From NCBI GenBank assembly GCA_905250025.1, contig CAJNOJ010000298.1, forward strand, positions 21,647-85,646: a stretch of DNA of 64,000 nucleotides. The letters are read 5' to 3'. This DNA is from Adineta ricciae. Lineage: Eukaryota > Rotifera > Eurotatoria > Adinetida > Adinetidae. A program made the position numbers and the translations under genes. The stretch's first letter is position 1; each line of letters starts with the position of its first letter. The notes under the pieces were generated by a model. It was not told the DNA's origin and ran no database searches. It saw only the letters and a list, made by a program, of their open reading frames with translations. Below are positions 33,308 through 44,485 of this stretch, piece after piece.

Positions 33308-35143
33308 ATGAATTTAATTGCTATTGGTCGACGGTTTTGTGGATTTATGATAATCATAGCGTTGAATTTTATTCTGATCGTCTACTTGACGCTCATTGTC
33401 ACACATTCCCATGTGAATATCATCTCGTATTTTAACAATTTCCAATTGGAAACATCACACGGGGAATTACTAAATACATCTTTTCGGCAGATAGGCAATG
33501 TTATTTGGACTCATGATGGTTCCGGCTTGATGAAATATATTCAATGGATTGTTAGTCGAAAATTAAGTAATGTGAAAATTCTTCGTCTGAATATCAATTG
33601 TTACATCACTAATCAATCGTATTTCTCATTGGCTTCAACGAGTGAAAAACTTCTTCAGATACACATTGTTTCACTTACAACTGATTCGAAATGTTCAGCA
33701 GAAATTAGCCATATGATAGATGTTCATCACAGTATTTATTTTATAAGAAAATCTATTTTAGCAATGCTTTTATATCAAGATTTAGACTCGACGGGAAATT
33801 CGAATGTTTTAAATTTACATGAACGAATTGAACAAGCGAGAAAAGTCATAAAAACTATTTCGAATCACACAGAATTGAAAGTGATTTATGCAGAAGACTT
33901 GATTCATGTGAATTTGACTAACTGCGAGAGTCTACTGAAGACTTTTCTCTCAATATTAGGCTATCAAACGTCCACAAATCAGTTGAAATCTATCATAGAA
34001 TATGATTCTCATCAGTTTATCCAAGATGCAACATGGTGGGATCAATCTGAAGTTGCTGAACGTCTTCTTACTAATTCAATTCCGTCTCGCTCATCAAATC
34101 TCACATATTCAACCGATTTTTATCATCTACACGGTAATCGTACATTTGCCGAATATTTATTAGATAATCGCAAATGCTACAACGATGGTACATTTGCTCA
34201 AATGCAATCAGAAACAATGAACAATCGGTCTTCGGTCGACAAACCTGACCGTTGTTTATCAAAGTCATTTGATTGTAAATTTAGTGATATTTATTCATTT
34301 GATGACAGAGAACAACTGTACAAACGTAATAATCGAAACCCAGTCAAATGTGGTTTTGCGATTCCATCAATATTTGATACAATTAGAAAGCGGTATGGTC
34401 GGAATGAAAAGTGTCATGTAATTATTTTCACAGTTATCACTAACTGCTATGATCATTTACCGGAAATACACGGAAGGATCTTAGCTTCATTTTGTTGTGT
34501 CGCTCTGCTAGATGCACAGACTATTCGGGTACACAGAAATCTTACTCGGACTAAATCTGCTTATATTTGGAATATAATCGATTTAGGGAATGAAGCAACA
34601 CCCTTCGTTGTGTCTGCGAAGTCAACAGAAACGTTGAAAACTCTTGGACAACGAATGTTTCCATTAGCAAAATGGATTATCTGGTTGGACGGGAAAGCAC
34701 ATATTAAAAATATTCAGGAATTATTAACACAAGCACGATCTCCGATGATTGGCGCTCGTCATCCTGATGAAAGACGTACGTCGGCCTCTGAAGTCGAGCC
34801 GACCATAATTCATTTACGTGGAAGAGAAAAATTGTTATCAAATCGTCTTAACGAGACTTTGTTTGACATAAAACTTCAAGAAAACGAGTATCAACGTGAA
34901 GGGTTTTATTCTCGCTTGGATCTTCTCAAATTGAAAATGTTTGACATCGCGGTATTTTTACATCGAAATAATCATCCATGTACTTTTCGACAGCTGTGTG
35001 AATGGCATAATGAGGTGAATTATTTTTCATTTCGAGGACAATTATCCACCTTTTATCCAGCTGTTCGACTACATCTAACGCAATATTTACAGTTTTTACC
35101 AGAAGAGTTCTATTCAACTTTTGGGCATCGATCTGTTTGCTGA
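33308..35143 (+). CDS. type II membrane protein with DUF616 (TOD1/MUCI70) glycosyltransferase-like domain
   Basis: Intronless, 611 residues. A short basic N-terminus is followed by a signal anchor (about residues 12-33), giving a Golgi-type type II topology. Residues 35-280 form a poorly conserved lumenal stem. The C-terminal half carries DUF616 landmarks: V-K-C-G-F-A, I-I-F-T-V-I-T-N-C-Y-D-H-L-P-E, C-C-V-A-L-L-D, L-G-Q-R-M-F-P-L-A-K-W-I-I-W-L-D-G-K, and a His/Glu-rich C-terminal helix region with L-C-E-W-H-N-E-V. The domain is best known from plant TOD1/MUCI70 and bacteria. A Golgi glycan-modifying role is inferred. Several N-x-S/T sites fit a lumenal position. Intronless, unlike most neighbours. 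Confidence 0.7.
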   Translation: MNLIAIGRRFCGFMIIIALNFILIVYLTLIVTHSHVNIISYFNNFQLETSHGELLNTSFRQIGNVIWTHDGSGLMKYIQWIVSRKLSNVKILRLNINCYITNQSYFSLASTSEKLLQIHIVSLTTDSKCSAEISHMIDVHHSIYFIRKSILAMLLYQDLDSTGNSNVLNLHERIEQARKVIKTISNHTELKVIYAEDLIHVNLTNCESLLKTFLSILGYQTSTNQLKSIIEYDSHQFIQDATWWDQSEVAERLLTNSIPSRSSNLTYSTDFYHLHGNRTFAEYLLDNRKCYNDGTFAQMQSETMNNRSSVDKPDRCLSKSFDCKFSDIYSFDDREQLYKRNNRNPVKCGFAIPSIFDTIRKRYGRNEKCHVIIFTVITNCYDHLPEIHGRILASFCCVALLDAQTIRVHRNLTRTKSAYIWNIIDLGNEATPFVVSAKSTETLKTLGQRMFPLAKWIIWLDGKAHIKNIQELLTQARSPMIGARHPDERRTSASEVEPTIIHLRGREKLLSNRLNETLFDIKLQENEYQREGFYSRLDLLKLKMFDIAVFLHRNNHPCTFRQLCEWHNEVNYFSFRGQLSTFYPAVRLHLTQYLQFLPEEFYSTFGHRSVC

Positions 35144-35325
35144 AGTTTTACAACTCTCGACTTGTTAATTCATAGACGTTCCAGAAAATGTTTGAGAAAA
35201 TAATGCAAATATGTCATTCAAAATGCTTCCTGTGCGTTTTTGTTGTAAATTCTTAAATGGTCAATGAATTTTAGAAGAAAAAACAATTAATGAGCTCTTT
35301 TCGAAATCAAGAGTAGATATATAAC
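35144..35325. other. spacer
   Basis: No coding signal between the DUF616 gene and the foldback repeat. Confidence 0.4.
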
Positions 35326-35519
35326 ATGTAGGATATCTTGGACACGGATTCGCACACGAGTGTATTTCAACTCTGATCACGTTTGTTCCAGGTGAAACTC
35401 GGTGAGTTCCATCTATTCCAATCATAAAAAAATTGAGGGTAATGTGATCAAAGTTGGAATACAGTCGTGTGCAAATCTGTTCAAGAAAAGGTCGAATCCG
35501 TGTCCAAGATATCCTACAT
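35326..35519. repeat. imperfect inverted repeat (foldback, about 194 bp)
   Basis: The left arm (35326-35380) and right arm (35444-35519) are reverse complements. The outer 27 bases (starting atgtaggatatcttggacac) match perfectly. Inside, the right arm has an insertion of about 21 nt, after which the arms match again to GTGATCA. The loop is about 63 nt. It could be a small foldback transposon or a hairpin-RNA source. Confidence 0.8.
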
Positions 35520-36068
35520 AATATTCATTCGTATATTTTATTAAAGAAGCACAAAAAATGTCTGTTTGATGAAATTTTTCGTATGAATTTTAAAATTCAC
35601 TTATGTGTTTTTTCCATTGAGGATGAAGTTTCATATGTCATGTCTAATCTAGGAAGAAAGAAAACTCTGTTATATTCAACCAAAGATTTATTATGAGTAT
35701 GTCTGTCGGGCTCTGGAGTGATATACATAAAAAAGAACCAAGAGAAGAAATCATCCCCGTACACTGTATCGAACGCACACATCGAAAAAAGAATAAGCAA
35801 AAGAGAAAGAGGAATGCATACAGACGCGATATGATAGAGAGAAGCGAGCAAAACAATAGCGACGACGCTCGTCATCGTTAACATTTAGCAAACATCATAA
35901 AAATTTGTGTACAAAGTGAGTCAAGAGACATCATATCTCATAGACTACAATATATTTTCGATGACATGCATTCATTGTTCATATACATATATAATATGGA
36001 TGTGTATATTGTTTTCGATTACAAGCACACTCTCAACATATCAATATATCATTGCGTTCATGATCATT
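35520..36068. other. intergenic, no gene recognised
   Basis: Overlapping short openings on both strands at 35597-35884 are probably spurious. Confidence 0.35.
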
Positions 36069-36314
36069 TTAAAGCTCTTCAGAAGTATCGATCTGTTCAT
36101 TGTATTCTTTTGATTTTGAATAATACTTCCGTTTGTTGAGATCATTCTCTTTTCCATATCGTATTTTAAGAAATGTATTCGCATCAGCAGCATTCAATAG
36201 CCAATTTTCGTTTGAGATAATTTTCGAATTCGATTTCTTTTGATCAACAAATGATTGACTAAATCCACTTAGAACACATATAATTAAAAGGAATTGGCTA
36301 AATGATAATGTCAT
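36069..36314 (-). CDS. small secreted protein, possible peptide precursor
   Basis: 81 residues, true ATG at 36314. A good signal peptide (M-T-L-S-F-S-Q-F-L-L-I-I-C-V-L-S-G-F-S-Q-S) is followed by a short polar Lys/Asn-rich part with no Cys. It contains a dibasic K-K (about residue 26) and F-L-K-I-R-Y-G-K (about 49-56), where G-K could serve as a C-terminal amidation and cleavage site giving a KIRY-amide end. A second basic site is N-K-R-K. This is the layout of a neuropeptide prohormone, but only one candidate peptide is present and no family is certain. It may simply be a small secreted protein. Confidence 0.4.
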   Translation of the reverse strand: MTLSFSQFLLIICVLSGFSQSFVDQKKSNSKIISNENWLLNAADANTFLKIRYGKENDLNKRKYYSKSKEYNEQIDTSEEL

Positions 36315-37193
36315 GATTAGAAATATTGAAATTTATAATGATATATATAATCACTACAGGATAGTTGCTCTTGTTAACTATGTTACTTTTATGTTATATC
36401 TTAATACAAGACGTTGTTCGATAAAAACACTTATTACGTAAAAATATGTGCAGGCTGCAAATAGGTCATATGTTTTATATGAGTGTTTTATCACGATAAA
36501 ATGATTACTCATACTATTCGAAAGATTGTTTTTATGAATGTGAAGATTCGGCAGAATTTTCTCGAAGAAAATCCTCTACCTGAATAGTATAGACTCTATG
36601 CAGGAAAAAAAACTATGCTTCATATACATATTTTCATCACGTGTTGCATTTTGTTACATAGTGACATCATTTCATCTATACTTTCTTACGTTATACAGAC
36701 GTACAATAGTTCACATATAATTCAAAGGCTTTTCTTTCTTTTTCTTATTCTTTCCATGTGTCATCTTTGTTACGTTGGTAACATTTCTTTACTCACCCTT
36801 ATAAACTGACTATTTGCAAATAATAAAGGACATCCTTTCAGTTCGTGATTTTCTTTAAAAAATATTTCGGATAATGTTATATCTTATACACATGGAATGA
36901 TTAAAATCTCAGTTTTAATTAAAAACCAAAATAAAACAACATATTTGATTCTATCTCCATGATTTGAACTTATGATTAAAACACAGGTGTAACGATAATG
37001 ATATCGTTCATCTCTTTCTGTTCTTTATCCTCTCACCTCTATATCATACTATCTCCGGGTCATATCTCTTTTTCCTCTTCTCTATATAAGCGCGTGTCTT
37101 ATTGTGAAAGAGATACATTCTGGTCATGTAGAGTAGTCAATAAACATCGATACCGTGAGAAGCGGTCAGCTACTCAACCAGTTTGTCATTACA
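36315..37193. other. intergenic, no gene recognised
   Basis: Very AT-rich; spurious openings only. Confidence 0.4.
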
Positions 37194-37291
37194 NNNNNNN
37201 NNNNNNNNNNNNNNNNNNNNNNNNNNNNNNNNNNNNNNNNNNNNNNNNNNNNNNNNNNNNNNNNNNNNNNNNNNNNNNNNNNNNNNNNNNN
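37194..37291. other. assembly gap (run of N)
   Basis: 98 unknown bases, 135 bp downstream of the PrimPol stop codon. Openings that cross it are meaningless. Confidence 0.99.
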
Positions 37292-37426
37292 TCAACTGAA
37301 TATCATTAATTGTTTTTGAGATTGTATAGACATCTGTATGGATATGTATGAATCGAATGAACGAGAAGAGAAAACTTATCATTGATTGATGTAACAGTGA
37401 AAGTCTGTTTGGTCTGAAGTAACTAT

Positions 37427-39189
37427 TTATTTGATTGGAGTCCAAGTCAGTTTTGTATTGTTGCATTCAGAATCTTTACACCGAATTGTATAGTCATTGC
37501 TTCGCGTATCGATTATTATTGTAACGGAATTGCGTTTATGATGATCACCTTTTCTTGGACAATATCGAAAATTACCGGTAATATTGAAAAACAAAAGATT
37601 TCTATTGTAATCACCTGAAACGCATGAATAAATATATCCTGAATGATTAGGATCAGAGGTGATTAGTTTTTGAACAAACGCTCGATATTGATCAGGTTCT
37701 AAATTCGTGCTTGTTGAACGATTGTTGAATTTTTTGCAATGAAATTGCGATTCGTTCGATGACGATGGTCTTTTAGAGTTTGTGTTATGAGAAAAATAGG
37801 TGATGAAATGGTAATTCATAAGTTGCAACATCTCGACAATATTTTCGGATTTCAAAATGATATGAGATGAATTGTTGTGTTCCAAATGAAACTGATTGTT
37901 AATAAATGAAATTTGTGGCAAATGAAGTAAATCAGGATTATACGTGGTCAACGATTTTGTCAGTATGTCCCGATAAGCGATTTCAGATTGATTACAAAAT
38001 GGATAAATAGTTGACTGATGAAGAACATTATGCTTTCCCATTTTAATACAATCGAATAATCGAAATTGTTGATTTTTTGAATAAACGCTCAAGTCGATCG
38101 CTAAAGTCCATGTATTGGTTTTATTCATCACTACAAGATGTGCAATCTGTGAAACACTTATGTGACAAATTGGTAGATAACATTGAACACATTGCGAACG
38201 TAGTGTAGCGATATGTGGAGAGATTATTTTGATCAAGTCAGATATAGAAGACTTGGGTAAGCCATCATCTATATTTACAAATGTGCATTTATGTTGAATA
38301 ACAGCTAACAAGAGTAAATGAATGAAATTTTTAATGAAAACGCCGAGCATAATATTATTTTCAAATAATAATGTAGGATTTGCATGAATTACGTGGTACG
38401 ATGTTTTGTCGGGCGTCGATCTACAATTTGAAAACACAACGAGTATTAAAAGAATGGTTGTTGGAATGAATTCTCAACATTAAAAAGAACGAGAACTACG
38501 AACACCTAGATCAATTTGAAGGAGTGATGATGATGGAACAGAATAGATAAGGAAAGATTTATATAGATTTTTTTTTGTCGAAACAGAAATGCATCTCGAT
38601 TTTCTTATTTTGTTAATTCGTGAAGATATTCAATCTAGGTATGATAAAAGTCAGATTCGAATCTCAGCCGGTTTCATTCAATCTCTAGCCTGGATATGAC
38701 GTCGAACCGTTTGAAATTTGAGTTGAAAAATATTTAAATGAGAGCAAATTCATAGACTCACGCTTCTAAGACAAGAAATTGATTTAAAATACTTTCCAAC
38801 AACCTATCATTTTGGAATGATGCATGATCAGAAAAATTTAAAATAGAATAGAATATCTCCAGACAACACATGATTCCAATATGATGATTTTGTATATCCG
38901 AGTTGTTCTCTATGCCATATTCGAAATCTATGTATGTTTTAGTCGTGCTCGTTGGAAAGATGATTTCATACAAAGCCCGTTCGTTTGCTGGAGATTTTTC
39001 ATAAAGTAATATCAATTCATCTAAACTAAAATAACAGAATTGTCGATTTCCATTGTTTTTTTCAATTGCAATGGCGATATGTGTTTCATCGTTATTTGTT
39101 TTTGATAATTGTGCAGTTAAATCAGAGATACGATACACGAGTGTTTTGTGCGGAAAGAACTGCCGAAGTATTTGGTAAATCGTGTTCAT
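37427..39189 (-). CDS. PRIMPOL: PrimPol-type primase-polymerase (archaeo-eukaryotic primase family)
   Basis: Exon 1 is 39189-38762 and exon 2 is 38420-37427; the 341-nt intron is long for this locus. Phases join to 473 residues. Catalytic motifs follow the animal PrimPol pattern: motif I Y-I-D88-F-E90-Y; motif II S150-Y-H152 in T-P-D-K-T-S-Y-H-V-I-H; motif III I-D252-L-S-V-Y-S-K-N-Q-Q-F-R-L. The C-terminal zinc knuckle has C430, His at about 436/437, C457 and C462. All metal and nucleotide ligands look intact, so priming and repriming of stalled forks in nucleus or mitochondria is expected. It is shorter than human PrimPol (560), mainly by lacking the acidic RPA-binding C-terminal tail. Confidence 0.85.
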
Positions 39190-39360
39190 GATACAATCTA
39201 GAACACAATTGGTTTTCCTTTTTTAATAAATATAATACACGAATGAATGTTTAATAGTCTGATCTGAGATTCTGCAAACTAGATTATTTAAAAAAAAAAA
39301 AACCGAAAAGGCATGGTTTGTGATGCATCGCACCTTTAATACGTGTTTTATTTTATCTGT
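39190..39360. other. spacer between PrimPol and MULE
   Basis: Contains an A-run near 39292-39302. No coding signal. Confidence 0.4.
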
Positions 39361-41363
39361 TCAATCAGTATCACTATTTTCTGGTGTATTTTCAAATACA
39401 TCAATGTATGCATAAGCAATACATCTCATCTTTGATTGATAAATTCCTATGTCGATCAATTTTTGTTCATACAAAGTCTTTAAGCCAGACAAGCAAATAT
39501 CACGAACAATATTCTTTCTTTTTCGAGGTCTTGTTGATCTGTTTTGTTTCTTTTCCTGTTCGAGTCGAATGATTGTTTGCTCATCATCTTTTCGAATTTG
39601 CATAATCCATTTCCAGATATTTGGTTTGGCAATTAACCGACTAAGAACAATCATCAACCAATATGCAATTTTTTTCAAATGAAAAAGAAGACAATTAACT
39701 GCAACGAAAGGGCAAATAAAAAAAACTACCTGTTTACGTATCTATGATATCCCTCGATACTAATCAAAGAGACAACGATGTCAAAACAAGCATATCTAGC
39801 GTGAATAATTCAAAATATTACTGGTTATTTGTTCGTGGTCTATCAGTCAGAGTAGAATAATGATTCCAATTCGAGGAATTAAATCTCGCATTGACGATGT
39901 ACGTTTTCTTTACATATTTGAAAAATGGAAGAAAATCAACATTGACCGATAAAAGCATATCGTATGATTCTTTGAATGCCCTATTGATTTCATTCGGTGG
40001 CAATAATGGTAATGATAAAATATTTGCCACTTGGCGTTTGATATCTTCTTTTTTCAAATCTTCGACCAAATCTATGCACATAAAATACTTCGATAAAAAA
40101 AAACGGTTTGATTTGAAACCAAACACAACAATAAAAGTCAATAACTATCGAACTCATAACAATTCAGCAAACATGAAAGAGTAGTTCTTAGTTGCAAACA
40201 AATCCATTTTCTTTTAACGATAAAGAAGTGTGCAAATGTGATTCAGGCGCATTTAGGTCTGGATGCTTTAACTCACGCATTTTTTTCAAATGTTTCATGA
40301 TATTTTTCGCGAAATGGAAATGACAAAATAGTATTTTCGATTGAGGAAAAGTTATCCGGAAGGCATTGTATGCCGCCATCTCGAAATCAATTAATATAGA
40401 TGAAGGAGATAGTGCGAATCCATTTGAATCTGCATATTGAACTAACGATCGAAGAAGACATACGTAAGTCGTTTCATTTTTGTCTTCCAACGCCGCAAAC
40501 AATACAGGCTTCATGGAAAACTCGTTATGCACGTGTATTGTATAAGATTGACCAAATAGTTTCGGTGCAGTTTTAAACGTACCATCTGCATTCCAAATAC
40601 GAGATTGAGCTATTGTTTTGAAAGGAAAACAAAGAATCAAAGATACTTTAGGTAATCCAAATCATCTGCAACTGAACAGCGTGTTCCTTCAGAAAAGATG
40701 TGAACGTTTCATTCCTCAGCACCCCTCAGATCTTAGTCAAGGATAATTATTCATTAGGAGAATATCATTTTTTTGACACATACCGAGTTCTTTTAAAGCA
40801 CTCAACGAACAAAAAGCCAATATTCGTGTCGGTATTCTCTGATCACAGAACAGCATCATTTCGTCATATAGATTTTTCATGAAGTAATCCGGCACAATGA
40901 GATCTCGAATACATCTTGGATGTTTCGGCAAAACAGTTGATCGATCTCGATACAATGTCGATCTTATTGTATCAAATATCGGTACTGATTCAGCAGTGCC
41001 ATTGATGTGTCTCTAAATTGATCAAACGGAATCAAATGGCAACTCTATATTCATTTTATGTACGTATTCCGAAACAAATTCTGTGTAAATCTGAGTAACT
41101 GGCTTGCCAACATCATTCCGAACCTCTTGTCTCATATGTTTGAAAGCGTTCATAATAGATGCCGAACGTTTAACTTTATCATGATTGTGTTGTCCTCTTT
41201 GATTTTCAATCGTTTGATTTCTTATTGTGATGGATGATGAACAATATCGATTCGTACAAATCCATCTAATACTGCCATTCTTGTTATGTTTTTGTAATCG
41301 ATAGAGATTGTCTTGGAAACGGATCACCTTCGAGCCTTTCTGACTATCAACAATCGAATACAT
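39361..41363 (-). mobile_element. Mutator-like (MULE) transposase with FLYWCH finger
   Basis: The minus-strand coding path starts at ATG 41363 with a FLYWCH zinc finger (L-Y-R-L-Q-K-H, W-I-C-T-N-R-Y-C, H-N-H). It continues through probable introns (about 41075-41025, 51 nt; about 40785-40612; about 40200-40090) into the MULE domain. That domain has W-N-A-D-G-T-F-K-T-A-P (first Asp), I-D-F-E-M-A-A (second Asp), F-C-H-F-H-F-A-K, and a C-terminal N-R-L-I-A-K-P-N-I-W-K-W-I type end. Most joints keep phase, so the copy may be young, but the E-G-W-H stretch before RLIAKPN is not recognisable. Terminal inverted repeats were not found by eye. It lies between PrimPol and the DUF3987 gene. Confidence 0.75.
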
Positions 41364-41833
41364 CTTTTGATCGATAAAGCTGATTAATCAAAACAAAAAA
41401 AAACGTGAATTTCGTGAGCAATCAATCGATCTGTTTAATTCAATCAAAATATAAATACATTGAATCGGAGAAAATGTCGAAATCGTTAAATATTACAGCT
41501 CCAATCCGTCTGTATAGAATAGAAAAAGGATCAATATGAGTTGCTTTCGCTCGATCGTAGACCATAAGAACATTTGTTACTAAGAGGACTCCTTGAATGC
41601 TTATTAACATCTTTTTTAATGAACGTTATCTATTGGTTAGACAATCATTCAATTGCTGTATCGTATTGAAATAATAACAACGTGTCAAATTTTTTCTTTA
41701 TTGATTCGATTTGAAATATATATTTAAAAAAAGAATCTCATGTCTGTATTGATTTCATGAACGAGCATTTATTGATATTATGTTATGAGTTGATTCAAAC
41801 GATTGACAATGAAAACAATTATTCCTGTTCATT
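41364..41833. other. spacer, no gene recognised
   Basis: 470 bp AT-rich; might contain the end of the MULE. Nothing clear. Confidence 0.35.
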
Positions 41834-44257
41834 TCAGTTATCAATTGTAGAAATAGAATCATTAGCTGATGAGCTCCGATCATTGCTCGATGATTTCATG
41901 TCTGTATTTGTTGAATAGGAATCATTTGTTGTCGTAATCAAAGTTTCTGATTCGCTTTCTAAACAATTGTGATAGTCTTCAAGTGTAATATCGAATTCTT
42001 TAAGGAAATTGACCATCGTTTTGTATTTTTCTGATTCTTGATCATCTGGTAGAGGATCTTTTGTGAATGACAATCGAGGTTTTCCGTGTTTTTTCTGCTT
42101 TTGTAATAAATGCGTTCCAATTTGGCAACTGCCCAAAAATATGAAAACTTTCTTGATATTTTCGACGTTGACACCAGGAATCTAATCAGAAAGTCATCTA
42201 TTATCATCAATGATATTGATAAATTGTTTACTCGTAAAATTTGAGCAAGTCGCGTACTTGTAATTGTTTGCTTTCGATATTGTAAAATTTTCCTGATGAT
42301 CGCATCGATTGTAGATACATCAAGTTGACCTTTATCCGAGGACGATGATGATAGCAAACTTGAAAATCCTGAATATTGACTGACAACACTTTTTCGTGAA
42401 ATGTCAGGATTAAATGAACTTGTGTGATCAACATTCGAATCCAAACGTTGATCGATTGAATTGTTTTGTTGAGATACTGAAGGTCCAACATTGATATCTT
42501 GTGATGGCGGTATAGTTATCAATGGGAAACCGTACAGAAGTTTCTTTGTATCGACATAAAATTTCATTAGTTCAACGGCTGTAAGTGCTACATCAGCTGA
42601 AATGGTGAGATAATCATCCATATTTTCTTTGGCTAGAGCAGCCATTTTCTGTATTGATTCAGCCGTTGAATCGTCGAACAACAAGTATTGTAACGGTGGT
42701 TCGATCTGTATGAACCAAAATTCATTAGTTCAGTTATGAAATAGATTAATTTACTTTCAAAATGTAACTACAAGCTTTGTGCAAAAGATGGAATAAGCCG
42801 CAAATTCGATACAAATGATCTCTTGACTTGGAGAAGATCGTACATAAAATATCCTGGTATCCTTGAAAACCTATCACCATGTTATTGTATTCGTTATGCG
42901 TATACGTTAATATGTCGTTTGCTCCAGGAGACATTTTCAGAGTTAAGAATTGATCATGGTGCATTAAATAGATGAAATACATAATATGACTAAGACTTGG
43001 ATATGTAGAAGCCGTAGTATCATACTCGCTGTTCGATGGATCAAAATCCCGTTTACTTCGCTTATGAACATCTTCTGGTGATATTCGAGCAGAAAAAATA
43101 AATCTTAGAATATAGATCACATTGATTTTCAATAAAAAAAATAGTTTGATTTTATCAAACTACTTACCTCGCGAATAATCCATCTGCACCTGATTGATTA
43201 TTTTCATCTTTCAGAATATTGATGATTGTACTGGGATGAGCAGCCGCAACTATCGATAACCATGGATTCTCACATTTGATGTCACCTTTTACTAATTGCC
43301 GAAAGTACGATTTCGGTCCATTCCACAGCGTATTCAATACAGATCGATGATAAACAGCTTTGTCTGCTCGATAGAGACCAAACGACGATGCAAATGTATT
43401 GAATTCATCAAATGCCCTGATAAAAAGTTTTCATAAGAAAGAAATTCTTTCAACAATATTCCTATTCAACGAAATAAATGATGAGCATAAGCAACTGATA
43501 GTTTTATTATATATTAGCAAGAGAAGAGGCCATAATGAACGATAGACTTTCTCGACTACTCAGATTTCCATAGGAAGGTTTTCAATCTTTCACAAATTAT
43601 CAAAGTCAAATGACTTGTTGAGATTCTTTCAAGTTTCATTTCTGTTGTTTTTCCTTGCTAAGTACATTGATCTTTTACATACTGAACGATCGATCTTTTC
43701 TTTTCTAATTCATGTAATAAACTTTCAATTGTCACTGATCCATTTATTCGACTATCTTCAATCTTTATCTGCAGATATTCTTCAACTTCTCGTGTTGCCT
43801 TCTCAATCAAATTGATAGCGGTTGACTTGTTCGATCCTGTCAAATCAAGAAAACACAACGTTCATCCTTGTTTTCTTGTTATGCAAATACCTGGATATCC
43901 TATGATTACCCCATAAAATACTAAAGGGATGTTCCAATCTAGATCAATGTTTAAAACTGTTCTCGAACACCAATGAGCAATTCCAGCGAAAATCACAATC
44001 AACAAGTGCATTATTGGAACTTTCTTCAAATTCACAATGTTTTCTAACACCGCTCGAATTTCATAAGGAAATACATCGTTTGCGGGCGTCACTTTAGTAC
44101 ATTCGTACATGATTGAACGGCATTTATGATTAGACATAGTCAATCTATAATGCAAGTCATCGTATAAAGGAGAGAACGTCACACGAATTTTACTTCGTTT
44201 GAATAATTGATTTGTGTCGAAGTTAATTTCTTCGAATAATCTATGCTTTCTTATCAA
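41834..44257 (-). CDS. DUF3987-family P-loop ATPase/helicase-like protein (5' end unresolved)
   Basis: Exons (minus): about 44257-43891, 43836-43683, 43416-43168, 43103-42755, 42705-42232, 42181-41834, all GT-AG and in phase; at least 646 residues. The Walker-A region spans the first junction as G-Y-P-G-S-N-K-S-T, a variant with Asn before Lys. A Walker-B/sensor region follows: F-D-E-F-N-T-F and R-S-V-L-N-T-L-W-N-G, then N-P-W-L-S-I-V-A-A-A-H-P and D-G-L-F-A-R-F-I-F-S-A. This is the DUF3987 core, a superfamily-3-like module usually found in prokaryotes, phages and mobile DNA next to primase domains. A low-complexity Ser linker and a winged-helix-like C-terminal block end in an acidic Ser/Thr tail. 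No ATG is seen in the first exon, so an upstream exon is missing. Confidence 0.7.
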
Positions 44258-44485
44258 GACAGATGGAGCAGATTAGTTCACTACTTATAGCAGTTTGCAC
44301 AATGAAAGATCTAGAAATCAAGAACACTTCTGCTGATTCTCTTCATATTGAATACTGGGAATGACAATAAAACAATATACATATGCAAACACACGTATTG
44401 TCGTGAAAAACAAACAAACAAATGTTTTGGCGAAAAAAAAGATACAATTCGATCAACGACATTTGTACTGTTTCTTTTGTCGATT

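Noticed and set aside
37170-37466. Openings crossing the run of N
   Set aside because: Artefacts of unknown bases being translated as open.
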